A stretch of DNA of 64,000 bases from Streptomyces novaecaesareae (GCF_000716875.1 NZ_JNWQ01000019.1:24191-88190); one strand, 5' to 3'. Numbered from the stretch's first letter, positions 8,007 to 16,796 are shown. A program made the numbers and translations. Notes: a model not told the origin generated them from the sequence alone.

Positions 8007-8699
8007 GTGAGCCCGATGATCCCGCTGCGCCCCTCCCCCCTCGCCGAACAGGCCGCCGCACGGATCGAGGAGCGGATCCGGGGCGGCCAGTGGCCGGTGG
8101 GCGGGAAGCTGCCGGGCGAGGTGGCGCTGGCCAAGGAACTGGGCGTCGGCCGCTCGACCGTTCGCGAGGCGCTGCGCACGCTCGCCGCGGCCGGGATGGT
8201 GCGCAGCCGCCAGGGCTCCGGGGTGTTCGTCACCGCCGACCGCCGCGCCGAGGACTGGCCCGCCCGGCTGCGCCGCGCCGAGCTGGCGCACGTCTACGAG
8301 GTGCGGACGATGGTCGAGGTGCAGGCCGCCCGGCTCGCCGCCACCCGCCGCACGGAGGCGGACCTGGCCGCGCTGGACGCCGCCCTCGCGGCCCGCCACG
8401 CGGCGGGCCGCGCCGACGACACCGCCTTCGTCGACGCCGACATCGCCCTGCACACCGCCCTGGTGGCCGCCGCCCACAACCCCGTCCTGGACGACCTCTT
8501 CGCCCAGTTCGCCCCGGTGCTGCGGGAGCAGCTGGTCCTCCTGGTGGGCCTGTTCGGCATCCGCGCCGAGGATCCCAACCAGGGCTACGCCTCGCACGCC
8601 GACCTCGTGCGCGCCGTGCACGACGGTGACCCGGAGGCTGCCGGCCGGGTCCTGACCGCCGAGCTGGAGGCCACCCGCTCCCGCCTCCTGTCCGACTGA
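8007..8699 (+). CDS. GntR-family transcriptional regulator, FadR subfamily
   Basis: 230 residues. The N-terminal winged helix (about 10-75) contains LPGEVALAKELGVGRSTVREALRTL, split here only by position, and RQGSGVFVT as the wing. Residues about 90-215 form an all-helical FCD ligand domain with the usual Asp/His metal site (VDADIALHTALVAAAHNP and YASHADLVRAVHDGD). Such proteins respond to small carboxylates or fatty acyl effectors. GTG 8007 and ATG 8016 are both possible starts. Divergent placement from leuA suggests, but does not prove, that it watches a branched-chain metabolite. Confidence 0.88.
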   Translation: MSPMIPLRPSPLAEQAAARIEERIRGGQWPVGGKLPGEVALAKELGVGRSTVREALRTLAAAGMVRSRQGSGVFVTADRRAEDWPARLRRAELAHVYEVRTMVEVQAARLAATRRTEADLAALDAALAARHAAGRADDTAFVDADIALHTALVAAAHNPVLDDLFAQFAPVLREQLVLLVGLFGIRAEDPNQGYASHADLVRAVHDGDPEAAGRVLTAELEATRSRLLSD

Positions 8700-8776
8700 C
8701 CGACCAACCGACTGACCGACCGACCGACCGGCCGACCGACTGACCAACCGACCGGCCGACCGACTGGCCGACCGAC
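8694..8776. repeat. imperfect GACC/GACT tetranucleotide tract
   Basis: About 83 bp made almost entirely of GACC, GACT and CAAC tetramers directly after (and including) the FadR-type stop codon. It is a simple-sequence tract prone to slippage; no hairpin or gene is visible in it. Confidence 0.85.
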
Positions 8777-8920
8777 GCCGGGCGAATGACCGACGCCGGG
8801 GCGAATGAACGCGGAGCGGCACCGAGCCCGTTGGGTCCGGTGGAGCGACTGACCGGTCGACCTCCGATACGACGTCACACAGTTTTCACACGGAGGCCAT
8901 CCGGCGGCCGCGCGGCGCGT

Positions 8921-8994
8921 TGACACTGTGTCGAGCGAGTCCGGAACCGCCTGCTCCGCATACGAACGCCCAATGGCTGAATGACATTGTGTCC
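8921..8994. promoter_or_regulatory. pair of TGACAYTGTGTC operator-like sites upstream of the conservon
   Basis: TGACACTGTGTC at 8921-8932 contains the perfect dyad GACAC-T-GTGTC, and TGACATTGTGTC recurs at 8982-8993, 61 bp later. Two copies in the 380-bp gene-free stretch before the conservon suggest binding of a dimeric regulator. The rest of 8777-9056 shows no reading frame with proper codon bias. Confidence 0.4.
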
Positions 8995-9056
8995 AATGCG
9001 TGTGCAAGCGCCACCCGGGCAGCGAACGGGCTTTCACTGCAATCACACGGTATGAC

Positions 9057-9062
9057 TAGTAT
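9057..9062 (+). promoter_or_regulatory. candidate -10 box for the conservon
   Basis: TAGTAT lies in an AT-richer patch (GGTATGACTAGTATCGC) 18 nt before the GTG at 9080 and 72 nt before the CTG at 9134. Transcription would begin near 9069. No convincing -35 is seen. Confidence 0.4.
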
Positions 9063-9079
9063 CGCTTCGTCAAAAGCCC

Positions 9080-12000
9080 GTGCCCGGACGGCCCGCCCCT
9101 CACCGGCCGGCCGCCATCCCCAAGGAGACTGCTCTGCGCGCGCGTGCGAATCGGCGGCCCCCGACGCCGAAGGGCCCTCGCAGGCGGTCACGCCTGTCCC
9201 TGCGGACGGCGCTGCTCGTCCTGGCCGTCGTCCCCAGCATCGCCCTCGTCGTCCTCTGGGCGGTCACCAGCGGCGAGACCGTCTTCGACTTCCAGCAGCA
9301 GGCGGCCCAGGGCCTGCTGGCCCAGAAGGCCGGCCAGCCGTCGAACATCGTCTACTACAACCTCCAGGAGGAGCGCCGGCTCAGCGCCGAAGCGCTCGCC
9401 CGGCCCGGCGCCAACACCGACCAGCTGCGCCGCCAACGGCAGGCGACCGACGACGCGGTGCGCCAGTTCCAGACATTGTCCGGCGAGACCGCCGACAACG
9501 CGCCCGACGAGGTGCGCACCTCGGTCGCCGAGGCCCGTCAGGCCATGGGAAAGCTCGCCGAGCAGCGCGCCGCCGTGGACCGCGGATCGGCCGACCAGCA
9601 GACCGTCTTCACCTACTACACCGACCTGATCGCGGTGGACCTGCGGCTGTTCACCGCGCTCAGCCACGGGGGCACCGGCGAGGTCACCTGGATCTCCAAG
9701 ACCCTGGTGAACGCCTTCTGGGCGAAGGAGATGCTGGCCCGCGAGGACGCCGTCCTGGCCCGCGGCTGGCCCACCGGCCGCCTGAGCACCGCCGACTACC
9801 AAGCCGTCCAGCAGGCCATCGGCGCACAGGACCACCTGCTCACCGTCCAGGTCGTCCCGTACGTCCCGGACGGCGAGGCCGCCGCCTGGCACGACCTGAT
9901 GAACAGCCCGGCCTGGCAGGCCAAGGCCGCCGTCGAACAGCAACTGACCAAGCCCACCGCCGCCGAGGCCAACGGCACCGTCAGGCTCCCCGCCTCCCAG
10001 GATCAGTGGCGCCAGGCCCTTGACCAGCTCAACCCGCAGCTGGTCAAGGCGATCGAGACCCGCACCAGCGGCGTCGTCGAGGTCGGCAAGGGCACCATCA
10101 TGAGCCTGCTGACCCGGGTCGTGCTGACCACCGTCATCGGCCTGATCACGGTCATCGCGGTGGTCGTCGCCTCCTGGCGGCTCAGCCGCTCGATGCGCCG
10201 CCGCATCAAGGAACTGCACACCCAGGCCGAGGAGATGCAGCGCACCCTGCCCGAGGTGGTCGAGCGCCTCGGGCGCGGCGAGCAGGTGGACGTCGAGGCC
10301 GAGACCCGCACCATCACCGCCGGCCCGAACGGCACCGACAGCGGCAACAGCACCGACAACAGCACCGGCACCGGCAGCGGCACCGACGAGCTGGCCCGGC
10401 TCGGCCAGGCGCTCAACCTGGCCCGCGCCTCCGCCCTCAAGGCCGCCGTCGGCCAGGCCGAGCAGCACCGCGGCTTCGAACGCCTGCTGCAACGCATCGC
10501 CCGCCGCACCCAGCTGCTGATCGGCCGCCAGCTGCGCAAGCTGGACGAGTTGGAGCGCAAGCACGAGGACCCGGAGGTCCTGGAGGGCCTGTTCGACCTC
10601 GACCACCTCACCGCCCGGCTGCGCCGCTACGAGGAGAACCTGGTCATCATGGCCGGCGGCCAGCCGCAGCGGCGCTGGCGCAAGCCCGTCCCGCTGCTGG
10701 ACGTGCTGCGGTCCGCGCAGGGCGAGGTGCAGGACTACCGCCGGATCATGCTCGACGTCGAGGGCCACCCGTGGCTGTCCGAGCGGGCCGTCGGCCCGGT
10801 CGCGCACGTGATCGCCGAGCTGATGGAGAACGCCACCACCTTCTCCAAGCCGCCCACGCCGGTCGATGTCCGGGCCGCCATGGTCGGCCGCGGGCTCGCG
10901 ATCGAGATCGAGGACCGCGGCCTGGGCATGGACCCGGAACAGTACGACGCGGCCAACGAGCTGATGAGCCGCCCGCCGCGCACCGACGTGCTGGCCCGGG
11001 CCGACGACATCCGCCTCGGCTTCCACGTGGTCGCCCGCCTCGCCTCGCTGCACGGGCTGAAGATCGAGTTCCGCCCGTCCGCCTTCGGCGGCACCAGGGT
11101 GGTCGTGCTCGTCCCGGACGAGCTGGTCATCGAGGGCGACACCGGGCTGCCGGACGGTGGCCCCGGCGCGGCCGCCGAGCCGATCCCGCTGGTGCGCCGC
11201 TCGCGCCGGGCGCTGCGCTCGGCCTCCGACGACGTGCCCGCCCAGGCACCGGCCGGGCCGCCGGTCGCGCCGGTGGAGTCCTTCGGGCAGGGCGACTTCG
11301 TGGCGCAGGCCGCGCCACTGCCGCTGCCGGCGCCTGCTCCTGCTCCTGCTCCTGCTCCTGCGCCGATGCCAATGCCCATGCCGGCGGAGGCCCCGGTCCA
11401 GGAGGCCCTGCTCCAGGAGGCGCCCTACTTGCCGGCGCCCGCCGAGCCGCTGCCCGTCCAGCCGCTGCCGCCGACACCACCCGCCCAGGAGCCGTTCCAC
11501 CCCGAGCAGCCCGTCCCCACCGGGCAACCCCTGCACACCGGGCAGCCCCTCCAGCCCGAGCAGCCGATCGAGCACAGCTCCCCGGCCGACCCGGCGCCCG
11601 CGCACGACACCCCGGCCTACCCGGACATCGCCTACGCGCGGGTCACCGAGGCCGAGGCCCCGTACGCCGACGAGCAGTACCGCCCGGCCGACCACTACCG
11701 GCTGGCCGAGCGGCGCGGCAGCCGGGAGTACCCGACCTCGGTCCCGTACAGCCCGACCGAGGGCGGGCAGCCGCCGCTTCCGCAGCGCGTGCGGCAGGCC
11801 AGCCTGGCCGCCGAGCTGCGGGTGCCGCCGACCGCCCCGCAGTGGGTGGAGCGTCCCGCCGAGGCGTCCCAGGCCGCGCCGCCCGCGGGCCCGTTCCAGC
11901 GTCCCGACCGCCCGGTGCGGCGCTCGGGCGCCACGATCGGCGCCTTCCAGCGCCAGTCCCGGGCCGCCCGGGCCCAGGACAGCGGCGAGCACCGGCTGCC

Positions 12001-12121
12001 CCAGGCCCTGACCCGACCGGATTCCCCCACCCCCGACGGTCCCCCGACTCCCGCACCCGGCCCCTCCCCCTGGGCCCTGCCTGCCGCGGACCCCCGAACC
12101 ACACGAACGGATGACCAGTGA
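9080..12121 (+). CDS. conservon sensor histidine-kinase-like protein (CvnA type)
   Basis: 1013 residues. Membrane helices near 41-62 and 340-365 flank an extracytoplasmic nitrate/nitrite-sensing-type helical domain. HAMP-like and coiled regions follow (about 370-560), then a HATPase domain with N-box HVIAELMENATTFS (about 574) and G-box EIEDRGLGMDP. No phospho-acceptor His box is evident, as usual for this family. The last 300 residues are Pro/Ala-rich and include an AP repeat. Start: the GTG at 9080 lacks a ribosome site, whereas AAGGAG at 9122-9127 stands 6 nt before an in-frame CTG at 9134, which may be the true start. First gene of a four-gene conservon. Confidence 0.92.
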   Translation: MPGRPAPHRPAAIPKETALRARANRRPPTPKGPRRRSRLSLRTALLVLAVVPSIALVVLWAVTSGETVFDFQQQAAQGLLAQKAGQPSNIVYYNLQEERRLSAEALARPGANTDQLRRQRQATDDAVRQFQTLSGETADNAPDEVRTSVAEARQAMGKLAEQRAAVDRGSADQQTVFTYYTDLIAVDLRLFTALSHGGTGEVTWISKTLVNAFWAKEMLAREDAVLARGWPTGRLSTADYQAVQQAIGAQDHLLTVQVVPYVPDGEAAAWHDLMNSPAWQAKAAVEQQLTKPTAAEANGTVRLPASQDQWRQALDQLNPQLVKAIETRTSGVVEVGKGTIMSLLTRVVLTTVIGLITVIAVVVASWRLSRSMRRRIKELHTQAEEMQRTLPEVVERLGRGEQVDVEAETRTITAGPNGTDSGNSTDNSTGTGSGTDELARLGQALNLARASALKAAVGQAEQHRGFERLLQRIARRTQLLIGRQLRKLDELERKHEDPEVLEGLFDLDHLTARLRRYEENLVIMAGGQPQRRWRKPVPLLDVLRSAQGEVQDYRRIMLDVEGHPWLSERAVGPVAHVIAELMENATTFSKPPTPVDVRAAMVGRGLAIEIEDRGLGMDPEQYDAANELMSRPPRTDVLARADDIRLGFHVVARLASLHGLKIEFRPSAFGGTRVVVLVPDELVIEGDTGLPDGGPGAAAEPIPLVRRSRRALRSASDDVPAQAPAGPPVAPVESFGQGDFVAQAAPLPLPAPAPAPAPAPAPMPMPMPAEAPVQEALLQEAPYLPAPAEPLPVQPLPPTPPAQEPFHPEQPVPTGQPLHTGQPLQPEQPIEHSSPADPAPAHDTPAYPDIAYARVTEAEAPYADEQYRPADHYRLAERRGSREYPTSVPYSPTEGGQPPLPQRVRQASLAAELRVPPTAPQWVERPAEASQAAPPAGPFQRPDRPVRRSGATIGAFQRQSRAARAQDSGEHRLPQALTRPDSPTPDGPPTPAPGPSPWALPAADPRTTRTDDQ

Positions 12122-12576
12122 TGAACCGCACGATCGCCACCCACCAGGACCTGGACTGGCTGCTGGACGGACTCGTCGACTCGGTGCCCGGGACCAGGAA
12201 CGCCGTCCTGCTCTCCGACGACGGGCTCGTGGTCAGCCACTCCCGCACCATCGAGCGGGCCGACGCCGAGCGCCTGGCCGCCGTCGCCACCGGCCAGCAG
12301 AGCCTGGCGCGCGGGGTCGGGCAGCTCTTCGACGGCGGGCCGGTGCACCAGGTGATCGTCGAGCTGGCCGAGTGCTGGCTGTTCGTCATCGCCGCCGCCC
12401 AGGGCACCCACCTGGCCGTGGTCGCCTCCCAGGAGGTGGACGCCGAGGTGATGTCCGTCGCGATGCACACCCTGGTGCAGCAGGTCGGCCAGAAGCTCAC
12501 CACCCCGGCCCGCGCCGAGAACGCGCCGACCGCCCCCGCCTCGTTCGACGTCTTCGCCGCCCGGAACCGGGGCTGA
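12121..12576 (+). CDS. roadblock/LC7 domain protein (CvnB type)
   Basis: 151 residues from ATG 12121, overlapping the cvnA stop as TGATG, which implies translational coupling; GTG 12118 is an alternative. The fold is the roadblock/LC7 domain: DLDWLLDGLVDSVPGTRNAV, LLSDDGLVVSHS, and hydrophobic strands WLFVIAAAQGTHLAVVAS. Roadblock proteins act as dimeric partners or GTPase-activating factors for small Ras-like GTPases, here the CvnD-type GTPase two genes downstream. In known conservons the four products form a membrane-associated complex resembling a G-protein-coupled sensor; that role is taken from the family. Confidence 0.92.
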   Translation: MNRTIATHQDLDWLLDGLVDSVPGTRNAVLLSDDGLVVSHSRTIERADAERLAAVATGQQSLARGVGQLFDGGPVHQVIVELAECWLFVIAAAQGTHLAVVASQEVDAEVMSVAMHTLVQQVGQKLTTPARAENAPTAPASFDVFAARNRG

Positions 12577-12581
12577 CCGAG

Positions 12582-13004
12582 GTGGGCCCGCACTGGAGCG
12601 AGCTGGAGGACGCGGACGCGGAGGACGCGACGGGCGTCATGGTCCGCCCGTACACCATCACCCGTGGCCGGACCGCGCCCGAGCGGGACGACCTCACCCT
12701 CATCACCGTGCTCACGACGGTCGAGGAGGAGGCCGGGGCGGCCCTGGCGCGGGGCAGCCGCGCCGGTGCCCGCGGCCTGCAGCCCGAGCACCGCCTGATC
12801 CTCGAACGCTGCCGTCGCCCGGCGGCCGTCGCCGAGGTGTCGGCCGGCCTGGACCTCCCGGTCTCGGTCACCAAGATCCTGCTGGGCGACCTGGTCGCCC
12901 AGGGCCTGCTGCGGGCCCGGGCCCCGCTCTCGGTGGCCCGGGCCGCCGGGGGCGTGGACCTCGGCCTGCTCACGGCCGTACGCGAAGGACTCCGGAGACT
13001 CTGA
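12582..13004 (+). CDS. DUF742 protein (CvnC type)
   Basis: 140 residues from the GTG at 12582, five bases after the cvnB stop. The sequence runs VRPYTITRGRTAPERDDL, LTTV, then a winged-helix-like C-terminal half (LILERCRRPAAVAEVSAGL, VTKILLGDLVAQGLL), the standard DUF742 arrangement. A longer in-frame reading starting at 12111 is rejected because it overlaps cvnB entirely. In the family this protein is thought to bridge the sensor and the GTPase; no enzymatic residue is seen. Confidence 0.9.
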   Translation: MGPHWSELEDADAEDATGVMVRPYTITRGRTAPERDDLTLITVLTTVEEEAGAALARGSRAGARGLQPEHRLILERCRRPAAVAEVSAGLDLPVSVTKILLGDLVAQGLLRARAPLSVARAAGGVDLGLLTAVREGLRRL

Positions 13005-13006
13005 AC

Positions 13007-13630
13007 ATGGCAACGCCCCACTCCGCCACCCCCACCCCCACCCACCCCGCGGGCCCGGCAGCTCCGGCCACCGCCCCGGCCGCCGTCAAGATCCTGATCG
13101 CGGGCGGTTTCGGCGTCGGCAAGACCACCTTGGTCGGCTCGGTCAGCGAGGTGACCCCGCTGCGCACCGAGGAGTACCTGACCCGGGCCAGCATCGGCGT
13201 CGACGACCTGTCCGGCGTCGACCAGAAGGACACCACCACCGTCGCCCTCGACTTCGGCCGGATCACCGTCAGCCCGGAGCTGGTCGTCTACCTGTTCGGC
13301 ACGCCCGGGCAGGAACGTTTCTGGTTCATGTGGAACGACCTGGTCAACGGCGCCTTCGGCGGCATCGTCATCGCCGACACCCGCCGACTGGACACCAGCT
13401 TCGCCTCGATCGACTTCTTCGAGAGCCGGGGCATCCCCTTCGTGGTGGCGATCAACTGCTTCCACAACACCAACACCCGCACCCCCGACGAGATCCGGAC
13501 CGCGCTCGACCTCGACCCGCAGGTCCCGATGCTGCTCGGCGACGTGCGCGAACGCGCCTTCGGCCGGGACCTGCTGCTCGCCCTGGTCGACCACCTGATG
13601 GACCTCGCCGCCGTCGCCCCCGTCGGCTGA
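13007..13630 (+). CDS. conservon small GTPase (CvnD type)
   Basis: 207 residues, beginning 2 bp after cvnC. A Pro/Thr/Ala-rich leader of 27 residues precedes the GTPase core: G1 GGFGVGKTTLVGSV (about 33-46), switch I region with TRASIGVDDL, G3-like VYLFGTPGQERFWFMW, and VVAINCFHN in the place of the guanine-specificity motif NKxD, which is altered as in other CvnD proteins. Expected to bind and hydrolyse GTP at the membrane-associated conservon complex. Confidence 0.92.
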   Translation: MATPHSATPTPTHPAGPAAPATAPAAVKILIAGGFGVGKTTLVGSVSEVTPLRTEEYLTRASIGVDDLSGVDQKDTTTVALDFGRITVSPELVVYLFGTPGQERFWFMWNDLVNGAFGGIVIADTRRLDTSFASIDFFESRGIPFVVAINCFHNTNTRTPDEIRTALDLDPQVPMLLGDVRERAFGRDLLLALVDHLMDLAAVAPVG

Positions 13631-13690
13631 ATCCGGTCTCCCGAGCAGACCCGTCCCCCAGCCGAACCGCACTTCTCTGGGAGCACCACC

Positions 13691-14827
13691 ATGACCACAC
13701 CACCCCTGCGCGTCCTCGTCCACGGCGGCGGCATCGGCGGCCTCACCCTCGCCACCGCCCTCGCCCGGCAGGGCCACCACGTCGACGTCGCCGAGCTGCG
13801 CGAGCAGCTGGAGGCGCTCGGCGTCGGCATCATCCAGCCCTCCAACGCGCTGCACGTGATGCGCGAGATCGGCGTCCTGGAGGACTGCCTGGCGGCCGGC
13901 TTCGCGTGGGAGGTGCTGACCATCTGCGACCCGGCCGGCGCCACCCTCGCCGAGATCCCGCAGCCCCGGATGGGCGACGCCCCCGCCAACAACGGCATCC
14001 CGCGCCCCGCCCTCGCCCGCGTCCTCGCCGACGCGGCCGTCCGGGCGGGCGCCACGGTCCGCTTCGGCACCACCATCGCCTCGATCGCGGACGACGGCGC
14101 GGGCGTCGACGTCACCCTCACCGACGGGCACGCCGCCCGCTACGACCTGGTGGTCGGCTTCGACGGCATCGGCTCGCCGCTGCGCAAGCACCTGTACGGC
14201 GTGAAGTACGCCCCCGAGTACACCGGCTTCGCCAACTGGCGCGTGACGCTGCCGCGTTCGCCCGAGGTACGGGGCGTGGTGATGTCCGCCGGCAACCTCA
14301 AGGCGAAGGCCCTGCTGACCCCGATCAGCGCGGACCTGATGTACCTGGGCGCGGTGTTCGCCGAGGCCGAGGACTTCCGCCCGGACCCGGAGCGCGCCCA
14401 CGAGCAGCTCCGCGAGCGCCTGGCCGGTTTCGGCGGCCCGATCGCCGCAGCACTCGCGCAGGTCACCGACCCGGCCGCCGTGGTCCACACCCGGATCTCC
14501 CAGGTCACCGTCGAGGAGCCCTGGCACGTCGGCCGGATCGTGCTGGCGGGCGACGCCGCCCACGCCTCCACCCCGCACCTGGCCCAGGGCGCCGCCATGG
14601 CCGTCGAGGACGCGCTCGTCCTCGCCCAGAGCCTGGACGCCGCCGACACCGTCCCGGCCGCCCTCGCCGCCTGGGAGGCCAGGCGGCGCCCGCGCGCCAT
14701 GTGGGTCCAGTCCCTGTCCCGTGCGGTCCTCAAGCAGGAGACCGGCACCCCGACCACCTCGGAGGAGGACGAACTCCTCAAGGTCGGCATCCCGGGCGCG
14801 GCGCACGCCCTCGTCCAGCCGTACTGA
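13691..14827 (+). CDS. FAD-dependent monooxygenase
   Basis: 378 residues; ATG 13691 has GGGAG 10 nt upstream. The class A flavoprotein monooxygenase motifs are in order: GGGIGGLTLATALARQG (dinucleotide fold, about 13-29), a DG-type segment DLVVGFDGIGSPLRKHL, and GRIVLAGDAAHASTPHLAQG binding the FAD ribityl. These enzymes use NAD(P)H and oxygen to hydroxylate aromatic or polyketide-like substrates. It follows cvnD by 60 bp on the same strand; conservons often end in a cytochrome P450, so this flavin enzyme may occupy the output-oxygenase place. The substrate is unknown. Confidence 0.88.
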   Translation: MTTPPLRVLVHGGGIGGLTLATALARQGHHVDVAELREQLEALGVGIIQPSNALHVMREIGVLEDCLAAGFAWEVLTICDPAGATLAEIPQPRMGDAPANNGIPRPALARVLADAAVRAGATVRFGTTIASIADDGAGVDVTLTDGHAARYDLVVGFDGIGSPLRKHLYGVKYAPEYTGFANWRVTLPRSPEVRGVVMSAGNLKAKALLTPISADLMYLGAVFAEAEDFRPDPERAHEQLRERLAGFGGPIAAALAQVTDPAAVVHTRISQVTVEEPWHVGRIVLAGDAAHASTPHLAQGAAMAVEDALVLAQSLDAADTVPAALAAWEARRRPRAMWVQSLSRAVLKQETGTPTTSEEDELLKVGIPGAAHALVQPY

Positions 14828-14874
14828 CGGCCCTACTGGCGGCCGCGGCGGTCGGTGGTCGGTGGTCGGTGGGC

Positions 14875-15570
14875 TCAGCGGAGCGCTTCGGCGCTCCGCT
14901 GGGTCTGCCAGGTGCTGATCTGACGGATGACGTGGATGATGAGCACACCGGCCAGCACGTCCAGCGCGAAAGAGACGGTCCCCAGGTACACGGCCTGGCG
15001 CAGATCGTCCTCCGAGACCGTGTCCTTCATGACCTGGTAGGTGTAGGCCCGGCCAAAGCAGCTCCCGATCACCCAGGCCCCCCACCAGACGGCGAGCAGC
15101 GGACCGGGAGGCGTCCGCCGGGGCGCACTGGCCTTCCGGATGTCCGTCACGACCTGGTACGGGATCCACAGGTTCACCACCGGGGCGATCCAGGAACCTA
15201 CCACCCAGCCGCGCGCCCGGCGTTGGCTGCCCGGGCCACCCGCGGACTCGGCGTTGAGCCGAGCCCGCCACAGCCAGGCCAGGAACACCACCCCGGCCGG
15301 GATCAGGAGCAGCAGGACCTGCAGCCCGTCGAAGTAACTCGCGAAGTCGTCGACCGACTGGACGTCCTCCAGCGTCGCCTTCCCCGCGAGGACGTCCTCG
15401 ACGACGCGGTAGACGCGCCAGTCGGACACCGTGTGCAGCGCGTCGTACACCATCACCAGCACGATCAGGATGGAAGCGGCGACGCCAAGTCCGGAGACGG
15501 ACCGGTGCTGCTGCGCTCCGGCCCGGCCCGCGCCCGCGCCGACGGACGAGCGTTGCTGTGGATGCTCCAT
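14875..15570 (-). CDS. DUF4328-like membrane protein
   Basis: 231 residues from ATG 15570, preceded by GGGGGAG. Four or more membrane helices are visible: VAASILIVLVMVYDAL, LQVLLLLIPAGVVFLAWLW, the WVVGSWIAPVVNLWIPYQV segment, and FALDVLAGVLIIHVI. The W-x-W-R-x-R-x-N-A and P-x-x-N-L-W-x-P-Y patterns resemble DUF4328 proteins of actinomycetes; function is unknown. It starts 20 bp after the stop of the larger membrane protein on the same strand, so the two probably form an operon. Confidence 0.75.
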   Translation of the reverse strand: MEHPQQRSSVGAGAGRAGAQQHRSVSGLGVAASILIVLVMVYDALHTVSDWRVYRVVEDVLAGKATLEDVQSVDDFASYFDGLQVLLLLIPAGVVFLAWLWRARLNAESAGGPGSQRRARGWVVGSWIAPVVNLWIPYQVVTDIRKASAPRRTPPGPLLAVWWGAWVIGSCFGRAYTYQVMKDTVSEDDLRQAVYLGTVSFALDVLAGVLIIHVIRQISTWQTQRSAEALR

Positions 15571-15590
15571 GTCTCCCCCAGAGTTCGTGT

Positions 15591-16796
15591 TCACCAGAGT
15601 CCGGTCAACTGCAGTACCCGATAGCCGAGCCACCCCGCCAGGGCCAGCGCGGCCGCAATCCCGAAGCCCGCGAACACGGCCGCGTTCGTCGCGGATCGGG
15701 ATCTCCAGATCATCGTTCGCCGTCGGCGCCCCACGGACGCAAGCGCGGATTTCATGGCCAGCGCCACATGGGAGGTGGACGTCTCCACCGCCAGGACGCG
15801 CCACCCCCAGCCCAGCATCCCCTTGCGCCTGAGCCCCACCGGAAAGACCCCGGGGGTCCAGAGGTCGTCGAAGACGATGACGGCGGAGATCCAGTGCTCG
15901 CCCATGCCCAGCCCGTCCGATGTCATCGGGGTCGGCAGGTGTTCGTTCAGCCGGGCCGCCAGGTCGAACGAGCCGCCCGGAGCGAGCAGGATCAGCTTTG
16001 CCGCCGGCTGGGTGGTGCGTGCCTGCTCGATCTCCCACCACAGCCCGTCACCCTGCCCCAGGCGCAGGACGATGAGCTGGGACATCTCCATCAGCCGCAG
16101 AACGGTGGGCTTCCAGTCGTCGGGCGGCAGGTAGAACCGGGACGCGCCCAGCTGTGGGAGGGGCTCCCCCGGCCGTCCCACCGCAATCACGGGACCGACG
16201 GCGCCCAGCGCGGCCGCGAGTTGCTCCTCACGCGTGTGCAGATTGACTTCCCCGCCGTCGTCGACCTCGGCGGCGGTCTCGTCATCGCCGAAACTGCGCA
16301 GGTAGAGCACGGGTTTGCGACCGTCCAGCCGCAGCGTCCGGGCCGCCGACCGAGCCGCGTACGGGCGGGTGCGGCGCAGGATGAGCAAGCCGACCGCCAA
16401 GGATGCCAGGCCGCCGAGGAGCAGCAGGAGCTGCTGCTCCAGGGGCATCTTGTGGCCTTGCTGCTCCGACATGGTGACGGCGTAGGTCCCACCGCCGAGC
16501 AGGATCAGGCCGAGGCTGTTGGCCAGCCTGAGCGCCCTGCGCCACCGCCCCTGGGGCGGGACGAACCGGCTGACGAGGGCCACGAGTTCCGCGGCCCCGG
16601 ACAGCCGGCGGCGCCGCAGCCACAGGGCGGGCCAGAGCAGCACCAGGGCGGCCACCCCGAACCACAGCGCCACGATCGCGCTCGGGCCGGCCCCTTCGCC
16701 CAGGCCCACGCTGATCAGCAGGTGCAAGGCGACGTAGGCCGACAGGACGGCGAGCCCCGTGACCAGTCTGGCGAACATCCGTAAGCGTGACGACAC
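15591..16796 (-). CDS. membrane protein with LYLRSFGDD-type cytosolic domain
   Basis: 401 residues from GTG 16796 (ATG six codons in is the alternative). Two to four helices in the first 150 residues (ALVLLWPALWL, LGLILLGGGTYAVTM, LLLLLGGLASLAVGLLIL), then a cytosolic domain of about 170 residues opening RKPVLYLRSFGDDE and containing GPVIAVGRPGEPLPQLGA, LIVLRLGQGDGLWWEIEQA and SDGLGMG, and a last helix at the C-terminus. The LRSFxDDE...GLWWE layout recurs in uncharacterised actinomycete membrane proteins; the GLxWE segment is faintly like the catalytic Glu region of TIR-fold enzymes, but I cannot support that assignment. Operon with the DUF4328-like gene. Confidence 0.75.
   Translation of the reverse strand: MSSRLRMFARLVTGLAVLSAYVALHLLISVGLGEGAGPSAIVALWFGVAALVLLWPALWLRRRRLSGAAELVALVSRFVPPQGRWRRALRLANSLGLILLGGGTYAVTMSEQQGHKMPLEQQLLLLLGGLASLAVGLLILRRTRPYAARSAARTLRLDGRKPVLYLRSFGDDETAAEVDDGGEVNLHTREEQLAAALGAVGPVIAVGRPGEPLPQLGASRFYLPPDDWKPTVLRLMEMSQLIVLRLGQGDGLWWEIEQARTTQPAAKLILLAPGGSFDLAARLNEHLPTPMTSDGLGMGEHWISAVIVFDDLWTPGVFPVGLRRKGMLGWGWRVLAVETSTSHVALAMKSALASVGRRRRTMIWRSRSATNAAVFAGFGIAAALALAGWLGYRVLQLTGLW

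Noticed and set aside
9188..11992. 934-residue minus-strand reading frame opposite the conservon sensor
   Set aside because: Mirror of the CvnA-type gene, Gly/Arg/Leu-rich with no domain; wrong codon bias.
15571..16041. Longer form of the DUF4328-like protein
   Set aside because: The extension overlaps the other membrane gene out of frame; ATG 15570 has a strong GGGGGAG ribosome site.
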